Part shown: positions 8,922 through 16,190 of the stretch, piece after piece
Numbering within the stretch: the stretch's first letter is position 1
Layout of the letters: each line of letters opens with the position of its first letter
Origin: Sediminicoccus sp. KRV36
GTDB taxonomy: Bacteria; Pseudomonadota; Alphaproteobacteria; Acetobacterales; Acetobacteraceae
DNA: 64,000 bases
Reading direction: 5' to 3'
Assembly: GCF_023243115.1 (NCBI RefSeq)
Contig: NZ_CP085081.1
Coordinates: 1,240,001 to 1,304,000, forward strand
Made by a program: the position numbers and the translations under genes
The notes under the pieces: model-generated
Told to the model about the DNA's origin: nothing
Database searches by the model: none
Seen by the model: only the letters and a program-made list of their open reading frames with translations

Positions 8922-9695
8922 ATGAAGGTGGTGATTTTGGCTGGCGGGCTTGGCACGCGTATTTCTGAGGAGAGCCACCTTCGTCCCAAGCCGATGATTG
9001 AGATCGGCGGTTATCCGATTTTGTGGCACATCATGAAGATCTACGCCTCGCAGGGGGCGACGGACTTTATCATTTGTGCCGGCTATCGCGGCTATATGAT
9101 CAAGGAATACTTCGCGAATTACGTGCTGCATCGTTCGGATGTGACGATTGATCTGGCGGCGCATACGGTGGAGTACCACCGCAATTCGGCCGAGCCCTGG
9201 CGTGTGACCATCGTGGATACGGGTGCGGAGACCCTGACGGGCGGGCGGCTCAAGCGGATTGGACATTTGCTGACGCCGGGCGAGACCTTTTGCATGACCT
9301 ATGGCGATGGGGTGGCGGATATTTCGCTGGAGAAGCTGTTGGCGCGGCATCGCGAATTGGGGGCGGCTGCGACGCTGACGGCGGTCAAGCCGCCTGGCCG
9401 CTATGGCTCGACGCGGATCGAGCAGGGGATGGTGCGTGAATTCCAGGAAAAGCCGGCGGGTGATGGCGGCTACATCAATGGCGGTTTCTTTGCGCTGGAG
9501 CCTTCGGTGCTGGAGACGATTCCGGGTGATCTGACGGCCTGGGAATCGGAGCCGCTGCAAGGTCTGGCGGCTGCGGGCCGGCTGGGCGCCTATCAGCATG
9601 ACGGGTTCTGGCACGCGATGGACACGCTGCGGGACAAGAACCATCTGGAAGGGCTCTGGCAGGCTGGGCGCGCGCCCTGGAACACCTGGTCCTGA
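8922..9695 (+). CDS. rfbF: Glucose-1-phosphate cytidylyltransferase
   Basis: Makes CDP-glucose from CTP and glucose-1-phosphate, the entry step of CDP-6-deoxysugar pathways. The 257-residue protein starts with MKVVILAGGLGTRISEES and has RPKPMIEIG, the CDP-glucose-type segment PILWHIMKIYASQG, and MTYGDGVADI as the metal site. The C-terminal part contains EFQEKP and GYINGGFF and ends in the trimer-forming region typical of RfbF. ATG 8922 begins exactly at the family N terminus. rfbG follows after 1 base, so the CDP-glucose pair is intact. High confidence. Confidence 0.95.
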   Translation: MKVVILAGGLGTRISEESHLRPKPMIEIGGYPILWHIMKIYASQGATDFIICAGYRGYMIKEYFANYVLHRSDVTIDLAAHTVEYHRNSAEPWRVTIVDTGAETLTGGRLKRIGHLLTPGETFCMTYGDGVADISLEKLLARHRELGAAATLTAVKPPGRYGSTRIEQGMVREFQEKPAGDGGYINGGFFALEPSVLETIPGDLTAWESEPLQGLAAAGRLGAYQHDGFWHAMDTLRDKNHLEGLWQAGRAPWNTWS

Positions 9696-9696
9696 G

Positions 9697-10752
9697 ATGC
9701 CCGACGCTGCATTTTGGCGTGGCCGCCGGGTTCTGCTGACGGGCCATACGGGTTTCAAGGGGGCCTGGTGCATGGCCTGGCTGCGGCGCATGGGCGCTGA
9801 GGTGACGGGCTATTCGCTGGCGCCGGAAACCGCGCCGAACCTGTCCCGGCTGCTGGGCCTGGTGGATGGCGGGGCATCGGTGCTGGGCGATATCCGTGAC
9901 GCGGCGGGGCTGGCGGCGGTGGTGGCGCGGGTGCGGCCGCAGCTGGTGTTGCACATGGCGGCGCAGGCGCTGGTGCGGCGCAGCTATGCTGCCCCGCTGG
10001 AGACCTTCGAGATCAATGTGCAGGGCACGCTGCGCGTGCTGGAGGCGTTGCGGGGCAGCCCGGGCCTTGAGGCGGTTCTCGTGGTGACCAGCGACAAGGT
10101 CTATGAGAATGACGGCAGCGGCCGGTTTTTCATCGAGACGGACCGGCTGGGTGGTTCGGATCCGTATTCGGCCTCCAAGGCGGCGTGCGAGATCGCGACG
10201 GCCAGTTTTGCGCGCAGCTTTGGCGGTGAACTGGGTGCGGTGGCGACGGCGCGCGCGGGCAATGTGATTGGCGGTGGCGATTGGTCGGCCGACCGGATCG
10301 TGCCGGATTTGTGGCGTGCGCAGCAGGCGGGGCGGCCGGTTTCGCTGCGCTACCCCTTGGCGACGCGGCCCTGGCAGCATGTGCTGGAGCCGATTGCGGG
10401 CTATCTGGATTTCATGGAGGCGCTGGCCCTGGGCCTGCGCGAGCCCACGCTGAATTTTGGCCCGCCCGATGAGCGTCCGGAGACGGTGAGTGCGGTGGCC
10501 GAGGCGTTCCAGTCGGCCTATGGCGCGCGGGGCCTGGGCTGGGAGCAGGCGCCTGGGGTGCATCTGAAGGAGGCGCCGACGCTGGCCATCAATGCCGGGC
10601 GCGCGGCGGGCCTGCTGCCCTGGCGGCCGCGGCTTTCCGCCGCCGAGGCGATCACCTGGACCGCCCAATGGTACGCTGCCTTTGATGCTGGCGTTGACAT
10701 GGCGGCATTCACCGCGGCGCAGATCGCCGCCTATGAGGATCGCCTGGCATGA
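9697..10752 (+). CDS. rfbG: CDP-glucose 4,6-dehydratase
   Basis: Converts CDP-glucose to CDP-4-keto-6-deoxyglucose with bound NAD. An extended-SDR enzyme of 351 residues: Rossmann motif LLTGHTGFKGAW near residue 11, HMAAQALVRRSY, TSDKVYEN, and the catalytic Tyr-Lys pair in YSASKAACE, followed by GNVIGGGDW and RPWQHVLEP typical of RfbG. ATG 9697 comes 1 base after the rfbF stop. Together with rfbF it supplies the 4-keto sugar used by the downstream C-methyltransferase and epimerase. High confidence. Confidence 0.95.
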   Translation: MPDAAFWRGRRVLLTGHTGFKGAWCMAWLRRMGAEVTGYSLAPETAPNLSRLLGLVDGGASVLGDIRDAAGLAAVVARVRPQLVLHMAAQALVRRSYAAPLETFEINVQGTLRVLEALRGSPGLEAVLVVTSDKVYENDGSGRFFIETDRLGGSDPYSASKAACEIATASFARSFGGELGAVATARAGNVIGGGDWSADRIVPDLWRAQQAGRPVSLRYPLATRPWQHVLEPIAGYLDFMEALALGLREPTLNFGPPDERPETVSAVAEAFQSAYGARGLGWEQAPGVHLKEAPTLAINAGRAAGLLPWRPRLSAAEAITWTAQWYAAFDAGVDMAAFTAAQIAAYEDRLA

Positions 10753-11972
10753 GCCACAGCTGCCGCTTTTGCGCCGCCCCGCTGACGCGGGTGCTGGTTG
10801 ATCTGGGCCATACGGCCCTGGCCAATTCCTATGTGACGCCGGGCACGCCTGGGCCTGACGCGGCCTATGAGCTTTGCGCGCGGGTGTGCGATGCGTGTTT
10901 CCTGGTGCAGGTGGCCGATGCGGTTCCGGCCGAGGCGATTTTTTCGGACTACGCCTATTTCTCCTCCTTCTCGACGGGCTGGCTGGCGCATTGCGAGGCC
11001 TATGCGGCGGCGATGACCGCGCGGTTCGGCCTGGGGGCGGGCAGCCGTGTGGTCGAGATTGCCTCCAATGACGGCTATCTGCTGCAGTATTTCGTGGGCC
11101 GCGGCGTGCCGGTGCTGGGCATCGAGCCTGCGGCCAATGTGGCCGAGGCGGCGCGGGCGCGCGGTGTGGCGACGGAGGTCGCGTTTTTTGGCCGCGCCAC
11201 GGGGGAGCGGCTGCGCGCGGCGGGGATGACGGCCGATCTGATGGCCTCCAACAATGTTCTGGCGCATGTGCCGGACATCAATGATTTCGTGTCTGGCGTG
11301 CCGCTGCTGCTGAAGCCCGAGGGTGTCTGGACGATCGAGTTTCCGCATCTGCTGAACCTGATCGCGCTGGTGCAGTTCGATACGATCTACCACGAGCATT
11401 ACTCGTATTTGTCGCTGCTGTTTGTCGAGAAGCTGCTGGCGGCGCATGGGCTGCGGGTGTTTGACGTGGAGCCGCAGCCGACCCATGGCGGCAGCCTGCG
11501 GGTGTTCGTCTGCCATGCGGGGGCGTCGCATGTGGCGATGCCGGGCCTGGCTGCGACGCGCGCGCGGGAGGCGGCGGCCGGGCTGGACCAGCCTGGCGCC
11601 TATGATGATTTTGCCCCGCGCGTGGCCAAGGTTCGCGATGACCTGCTGGCATTCCTGCGCGAGGCGCGCGCCGGGGGAAAGACGGTGGCGGCCTATGGGG
11701 CGGCGGCCAAGGGCAATACCTTGCTGAATTTCTGCGGCATCGCGTCTGACCTGATCACCTATGTGGTGGACAAGAACCCGGCCAAGCAGGGCAAGCTGCT
11801 GCCTGGCAGCCGGCTGCCGGTGTTTGGCCCGGAGAAGCTCTATGAGACGCGGCCCGACTACATCGTGATCCTGCCCTGGAATGTGGCCGAGGAGGTGGTG
11901 GCGCAAAATCCCGGGGTGCGGGATTGGGGTGCGCAATGGGTGACGGCGATCCCCGGGCTGAAGCTGTTCTGA
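10749..11972 (+). CDS. Zinc-finger class I methyltransferase, sugar C-methyltransferase type
   Basis: The domain order matches NDP-hexose C-methyltransferases (TylC3/EvaC group): an N-terminal zinc-binding module with Cys5, Cys8, Cys47 and Cys50, a Rossmann SAM domain with VVEIASNDGYLLQYF (about 102-116) and GIEPAANVAEAA, and a C-terminal domain with a nucleotide-sugar-like fold (AAYGAAAKGNTLLNFCG). Its 407 residues are full length. ATGA overlap with rfbG suggests that it acts on CDP-4-keto-6-deoxyglucose, probably methylating C3; this is inference from family and neighbours. TEHEHY-like DTIYHEHYSYLS is the conserved active-site segment of the family. Confidence 0.85.
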   Translation: MSHSCRFCAAPLTRVLVDLGHTALANSYVTPGTPGPDAAYELCARVCDACFLVQVADAVPAEAIFSDYAYFSSFSTGWLAHCEAYAAAMTARFGLGAGSRVVEIASNDGYLLQYFVGRGVPVLGIEPAANVAEAARARGVATEVAFFGRATGERLRAAGMTADLMASNNVLAHVPDINDFVSGVPLLLKPEGVWTIEFPHLLNLIALVQFDTIYHEHYSYLSLLFVEKLLAAHGLRVFDVEPQPTHGGSLRVFVCHAGASHVAMPGLAATRAREAAAGLDQPGAYDDFAPRVAKVRDDLLAFLREARAGGKTVAAYGAAAKGNTLLNFCGIASDLITYVVDKNPAKQGKLLPGSRLPVFGPEKLYETRPDYIVILPWNVAEEVVAQNPGVRDWGAQWVTAIPGLKLF

Positions 11973-12514
11973 TGCGCATCGAGGCCCTGCCCCTGGCCGG
12001 TGCGGCGCTGATCCGCCTGGAGCCGCGGGCGGATGAGCGCGGCTGGTTTGCGCGCAGTTTTTGTGTGCGCAGCCTGGCGGCGCATGGGCTGCATGCCGAA
12101 TATCCGCAGCACAATATTTCGTTCAACCGGCGCGCGGGCACGCTGCGCGGGCTGCATTTCCAGCTTTCGCCGCATGAGGAGGTGAAGATCATCTCCTGCA
12201 CGCGGGGGCGGATTTTTGATGTTCTGGTGGATTTGCGGCCGGGTTCGGCCACCTATGGCCAATGGCATGGCGCTGAGTTGAGTGCCGAGAATCATGACCG
12301 GCTTTATGCGCCGGCGGGTTTTGCGCATGGCTTTCAGACACTTTCCGACGATGCGGAGGTGCATTACCTGATGGGTTGCGAATATGTGGATGGCGCCGCC
12401 GCCGGCATCCGCCATGACGACCCGACCCTGTCCATTCCCTGGCCGCTGCCGGTCAGCGCGATTTCCGAGCGCGATCTGGCCCTGCCGACATTGACGAAAG
12501 CCCTCGCCCGATGA
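11972..12514 (+). CDS. RfbC/RmlC-like 3,5-epimerase
   Basis: Cupin-fold epimerase of the dTDP-4-dehydrorhamnose 3,5-epimerase family, 180 residues. Seen: DERGWFARSFC, the family's QHNISFNRRAGTLRGLHFQ with the catalytic His, KIISCTRGRIFDV, DLRPGSATYG, and the second active-site strip APAGFAHGFQTL. Begins with ATG sharing one base with the upstream stop. Because the neighbours make CDP-sugars and no rmlA, rmlB or full rmlD set is present, its substrate is probably the CDP-4-keto (possibly C-methylated) hexose rather than dTDP-rhamnose precursor. Whether it epimerises C3, C5 or both is unknown. Confidence 0.85.
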   Translation: MRIEALPLAGAALIRLEPRADERGWFARSFCVRSLAAHGLHAEYPQHNISFNRRAGTLRGLHFQLSPHEEVKIISCTRGRIFDVLVDLRPGSATYGQWHGAELSAENHDRLYAPAGFAHGFQTLSDDAEVHYLMGCEYVDGAAAGIRHDDPTLSIPWPLPVSAISERDLALPTLTKALAR

Positions 12515-13266
12515 AGATCACCTTTGACACCGAAGCGCGCACCGCGACGCTGGCCGATGGCCGCACGATCGACCTGTTTGGCCCTGAGAGTTTTGCGGAG
12601 CTCGCGGATCTGTGGGTGCGGCTGGGCTGGGTTCGCAAATACTCCTACGCGTTTTCCTGGATGGGGCGGCCGATCATCCAGCTGCCGGACGACATGGTGC
12701 GCATCCAGGAGGCGATCTACGCCACGAAGCCGGATGTGATCATCGAAACGGGCGTCGCGCATGGTGGTTCGTTGATCTACTACGCGAGCCTGTTCGAGGC
12801 GCTGGGGCATGGCCGCGTGATCGGCATTGATATCGAGATCCGCCCGCATAACCGGGCGGCGATCGAGGCGCATGCGATGAAGAAGCGCATTGAGCTGGTG
12901 GTGGGTGGCAGCACGGATGCGGCGGTGGTGTCGCAGGTGCGTGGCATGATCCGCCCGGGCGAGCGGGTGATGGTGATCCTCGATTCCAACCACTCCAAGG
13001 CGCATGTGGCGGGGGAACTGGCGGCCTATGCGCCGCTGGTGACGCCGGGCTGCCATTTGCTGGTGCAGGACGGGGTGATGGAGCTGGTGGCGGGCATGCC
13101 GCGCACCGACGCCGATTGGAACTGGAACAACCCCCGCAGCGCCATCGCCGAATTCCTGGCCGAACACCCGGAATTCAAGGCCGCAAAGGCCGCAAGACCC
13201 TTCGATGAAAGCCAGAACGTCCCAGATTGCTCACACCACCCAGATGGATGGCTCATCCGAGAATAA
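12511..13266 (+). CDS. CmcI-family (cephalosporin hydroxylase-like) methyltransferase
   Basis: Belongs to the CmcI/RhmA-like family of SAM-dependent O-methyltransferases, often found in rhamnose-containing glycan loci. The 251-residue protein contains DVIIETGVAHGGSLIYYASL as the SAM-binding motif, VIGIDIEIRPHN, the VILDSNHS metal region, and LLVQDGVME. It overlaps the epimerase by 4 bp (ATGA) and so is in the same operon. It probably O-methylates a deoxyhexose. Three bases after its stop lie the nine surviving codons of a lost epimerase gene. Confidence 0.83.
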   Translation: MKITFDTEARTATLADGRTIDLFGPESFAELADLWVRLGWVRKYSYAFSWMGRPIIQLPDDMVRIQEAIYATKPDVIIETGVAHGGSLIYYASLFEALGHGRVIGIDIEIRPHNRAAIEAHAMKKRIELVVGGSTDAAVVSQVRGMIRPGERVMVILDSNHSKAHVAGELAAYAPLVTPGCHLLVQDGVMELVAGMPRTDADWNWNNPRSAIAEFLAEHPEFKAAKAARPFDESQNVPDCSHHPDGWLIRE

Positions 13267-13269
13267 CAT

Positions 13270-13299
13270 ATGAGAAAAATACTCGTCACAGGGGGCTGA
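13270..13299 (+). pseudogene. Nine-codon remnant of an NDP-sugar epimerase gene
   Basis: The ATG three bases after the CmcI-type stop encodes MRKILVTGG and then TGA. This is the exact N-terminal Rossmann signature of extended-SDR sugar epimerases/dehydratases, which normally continue with AGFIG. Its codons are AT-rich (AGA AAA ATA), unlike the surroundings. The following DNA does not continue the protein in any frame, so the gene was cut here by deletion or rearrangement. Confidence 0.6.
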
Positions 13300-13614
13300 T
13301 CACCTGCCACGCGGCCAGCTTCGCAATCCGGCGGTCCTTCAGCCGCAAGCTCGCCATGGTTGAGATTTCCTGACGAGCTGAGCTCTGGCCGCGTGCGGCG
13401 CCGCTGGTTGGTACAGCCAGCGGAATCACTGCGCTGCTTCTGAAGAAGGCGTCGCGGCATGGGATTTCCTGGCGGAAACCCCTGCATGGACTGGCTGACA
13501 TGCAGCCCCAGCCAAGCCGCCCGCGCTTGCACTGGGGGGGCGAACTATGTAGGACGACGCGCATCTGCTCGGGGCGTTGACCCGACCCAGTTGCCTCAAC
13601 AAGGTCCATGATTC
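13300..13614. other. Non-coding stretch after the epimerase remnant
   Basis: About 315 bases separate the remnant from the next gene. No recognisable gene is present. A minus-strand open frame ends at 13286 with LKDRRIAKLAAWQVISPL, which resembles nothing I can name. No clear terminal inverted repeats or target duplication are visible. It is probably a deletion/rearrangement junction that also carries the promoter and RBS for the gene at 13615. Confidence 0.4.
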
Positions 13615-15372
13615 ATGCGTTCATCTCAAGTCGCTCCGGAAGCGGTCGCCCAGACGCAGCAACCCGAAACGGCCTGGGATTGCGGCGATGTGCTGAACCG
13701 GGTCAGTGGCCCCTTTGTCTATCTCGACCTCACGCTTTGCCATGGCGAGGCGCTGGGCCAGATGCTGGCGCGCACGCTTGGGCCCGGGGCGGCGGTGAGC
13801 TATCATCCGGGCGAAGATCGCACCCTGCTGGGCTATTATCGCCCCGAAGTGATCGAACTGGCGTTGCGGACGCGGCGGCCGGCCGAACAGAGCGGCAGGC
13901 TCTTTGTCGCGGGCCCGTTCAGCGCCGGCCTGCGCCGTGCCTTGCCGCCCTCCCGCCTGTTCACAGCCATGCTCCGCAACCCGATTGATCGGATTTTGGA
14001 GGGCTACGTCCAGGGGGGCATCTCGCTGGCGGAGGTGGCCGCCGCAGCCCAGCCCGGCTGGAAATACGAAGCCAGCCTGCATGACCATCTCACCCGCTCC
14101 CTGGCGGGCGACGCCACATTGGACCCGTCCGATGCCGCCGCCTCCATAGATCTGGCGCCGATTGACGCGCGTGATTTCGCCCGCATCCTGGCCGATGTCT
14201 CGCAGTCCTTCGTGTTGCTTGGCGTGGCGGAGCGTCGGGACGAAAGCCTGGTGGCGCTGGTGCGCCAGTTGGGCCTGCCCTTGGCCGCCGCCATCGGCCC
14301 GTGGCTGTCGCGCCCCTTGCCCGTCTCACACCAGGCCGGCCTGGAGGGGGAGGGGCTGCAAAGCCTGCGCGCCCTCAACCACTGGGACCTGCAGCTCTAC
14401 GCGCTGGCCCAGGCCCGCCTGGATGCGCTGATTGCCGAGGATGCCAGCGGCTTCGCCCGTGACCTCGCCTTGTTGGCCGAGCTCGCTACCGCCTATGGAA
14501 ATGGCGCGACGCCTGAGGCCCTGGCAGCGATGGAGCTTGAAGCCCGCCCGCCGGCCGCGCCGCGCCTGTCCTACCCCCCGCTGGCCGCGGAGGCCCCCGC
14601 CGTGCAGCCCGGCTCGCCCGCGGCCCTGCGTGGCGCCTATCTCGACCTGATCGAGGACACGCTGATCAATCGCATCTATGGCGATCGCTCGACGGCAGCC
14701 TGGGCGGGCGCCACCTTCAACCACCATCTGCGTGACATCGGCGCCGACTGGCCGAGCCAGGCCCATTCGATGGTCGGCCGGCGCCGCATGAACAATATCC
14801 GCCGGCTTTGCGAAAAAGTGGTCCAGGAGGGTGTCCCGGGGGACTTCATCGAGACGGGCGTGTGGCGTGGCGGCGTGACGATCATGATGCGGGCCGTGCT
14901 GAACGCCTATGGCGATACCGGGCGCACCGTGTATGTCGCCGACAGCTTCGAAGGCGTGCCGCCGCCCAACCCCGAGCAATACCCGGCCGATGCCGGGGAT
15001 GTGCATTTCACGGCCGAGCAATTGGCGATTTCCCAGGCCGTGGTGGCGGAGAACTTCCGCCGCTATGGCCTGCTGGACACGCAGGTTCGCTTCCTGCCGG
15101 GCTGGTTCAAGGACAGTCTGCCCGGTGCGCCGATTGAGCGCCTGGCCATCCTGCGGCTGGATGGGGATCTCTACGAATCCACGATGGACGCGCTGGACGC
15201 GCTCTATGGCAAGCTTTCGCCGGGTGGTTTCGTGGTGGTGGATGATTTCGGCGCGGTGCCGGCCTGCCGGGCCGCGATCGAGGAGTTCCGCGCAACCCAC
15301 GGCATCACCGCCGAGTTGACCGCGATTGACTGGGGCGGCGTCTATTGGCGCAAACAGGGGCTCGCTGCGTGA
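13615..15372 (+). CDS. Sulfotransferase-like/TylF-type methyltransferase fusion
   Basis: A 585-residue two-domain protein. Residues about 30-290 resemble a cytosolic/Sulfotransfer_2-type fold: FVYLDLTLCHGEAL sits where the PAPS 5'-phosphosulfate loop should be, and LFTAMLRNPIDRILEGY (116-131) matches the 3'-phosphate motif (RDPVDRFLS-Y). The usual Lys-Thr-Ala-Gly-Thr loop is replaced, so activity is doubtful. After an Ala/Pro linker (about 315-335), residues 340-583 form a TylF/MycF macrocin-O-methyltransferase domain with FIETGVWRGG, YVADSFEGVPPP, LAILRLDGDLYEST and VVVDDFGA. The Asp residues of the metal site are present. ATG 13615 follows AAGG. Stop overlaps the next gene by 4 bp. Confidence 0.75.
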   Translation: MRSSQVAPEAVAQTQQPETAWDCGDVLNRVSGPFVYLDLTLCHGEALGQMLARTLGPGAAVSYHPGEDRTLLGYYRPEVIELALRTRRPAEQSGRLFVAGPFSAGLRRALPPSRLFTAMLRNPIDRILEGYVQGGISLAEVAAAAQPGWKYEASLHDHLTRSLAGDATLDPSDAAASIDLAPIDARDFARILADVSQSFVLLGVAERRDESLVALVRQLGLPLAAAIGPWLSRPLPVSHQAGLEGEGLQSLRALNHWDLQLYALAQARLDALIAEDASGFARDLALLAELATAYGNGATPEALAAMELEARPPAAPRLSYPPLAAEAPAVQPGSPAALRGAYLDLIEDTLINRIYGDRSTAAWAGATFNHHLRDIGADWPSQAHSMVGRRRMNNIRRLCEKVVQEGVPGDFIETGVWRGGVTIMMRAVLNAYGDTGRTVYVADSFEGVPPPNPEQYPADAGDVHFTAEQLAISQAVVAENFRRYGLLDTQVRFLPGWFKDSLPGAPIERLAILRLDGDLYESTMDALDALYGKLSPGGFVVVDDFGAVPACRAAIEEFRATHGITAELTAIDWGGVYWRKQGLAA

Positions 15373-16190
15373 TCTGGAACTCCAAGGACAAGGAAGTCCC
15401 GGCCCTCAAGGCCGAGATCGCCCGGCTGCAGGCTGAAGTTGAGCATTTCAAGGCTTACTCCACCGACCTCAATGCCAAGCTCTTTGCGTTCGGCCCGCCG
15501 GACTACAACGAGGATTATCTGAGGGTTTACAACAAGCAGCTCGATTTCATGACCGATCCCCGGTTTGAGCGGGCCTATCGGCGCGGAATCGAATCTGGCC
15601 ATACCATTGGTGCCGGTGGCGATATCGGCATCCGCTATCGCATCCACTCCTTGACCTGGGCAGCCCAGCACGCGGCCCGTCTGCCTGGCGACTTCGTGGA
15701 GTGCGGCGTCAATACAGGCATCTTCTCGCTCGCCGTCATGGACTATCTGGATTTTGATCGTCTCGGGAAGAAATTTTATTTATTCGATACTTTCGAAGGT
15801 GTTCCAGAAGAGCAGATGAATGAGTATGAGCGCACGCATGGCCATAAGGAAATGCATGACTTCTACTTTGATTGCTATGCCGTAGCCCAACGGAACTTCG
15901 CACCTTTCGCCAGTGCGCGGATGATACGCGGTCGGGTGCCGGAATCTCTTGCAGAGGTCGAGATCGAGAAGGTCGCCTACCTCTCCATTGACATGAATAT
16001 TCTTGAGCCAGAGCTTCGCGCTCTGGAACACTTCTGGCCGAAGCTGGTGCCCGGTGGAATTATTGTCATGGATGACTACGCTTGGCGGCAATACGCCTAT
16101 CGGAAGTCGCATTACGACGATTTCGCGCGCGCGAATGGCACTGAAATTTTCACCTTGCCGACCGGGCAAGGCCTGATCCTCAAGGCATGA
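15369..16190 (+). CDS. TylF-like SAM methyltransferase with N-terminal coiled coil
   Basis: A 273-residue protein starting with GTG in the stop region of the upstream fusion (4-bp overlap). Residues 8-30 (KEVPALKAEIARLQAEVEHF) predict a short coiled coil, then a TylF-family domain follows: FVECGVNTGIFSLAVMDYL (about 110-128), FYLFDTFEGVPEEQ, YLSIDMN and IIVMDDYAW. It is related to, but quite divergent from, the methyltransferase half of its neighbour. The central part (about 15755-15930) is markedly more AT-rich than the rest of the locus, suggesting recent acquisition. Probably O-methylates a glycan sugar; SDMN replaces the usual LDGD, so metal coordination may differ. Confidence 0.78.
   Translation: MIWNSKDKEVPALKAEIARLQAEVEHFKAYSTDLNAKLFAFGPPDYNEDYLRVYNKQLDFMTDPRFERAYRRGIESGHTIGAGGDIGIRYRIHSLTWAAQHAARLPGDFVECGVNTGIFSLAVMDYLDFDRLGKKFYLFDTFEGVPEEQMNEYERTHGHKEMHDFYFDCYAVAQRNFAPFASARMIRGRVPESLAEVEIEKVAYLSIDMNILEPELRALEHFWPKLVPGGIIVMDDYAWRQYAYRKSHYDDFARANGTEIFTLPTGQGLILKA

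Noticed and set aside
11972..12514. Naming the epimerase rmlC and the locus a dTDP-rhamnose pathway
   Set aside because: rmlA and rmlB are absent and the adjacent enzymes use CDP-glucose, so dTDP-rhamnose synthesis is not supported.
13286..13400. Insertion-sequence end at the epimerase remnant
   Set aside because: No terminal inverted repeats, target duplication or transposase signature could be recognised.
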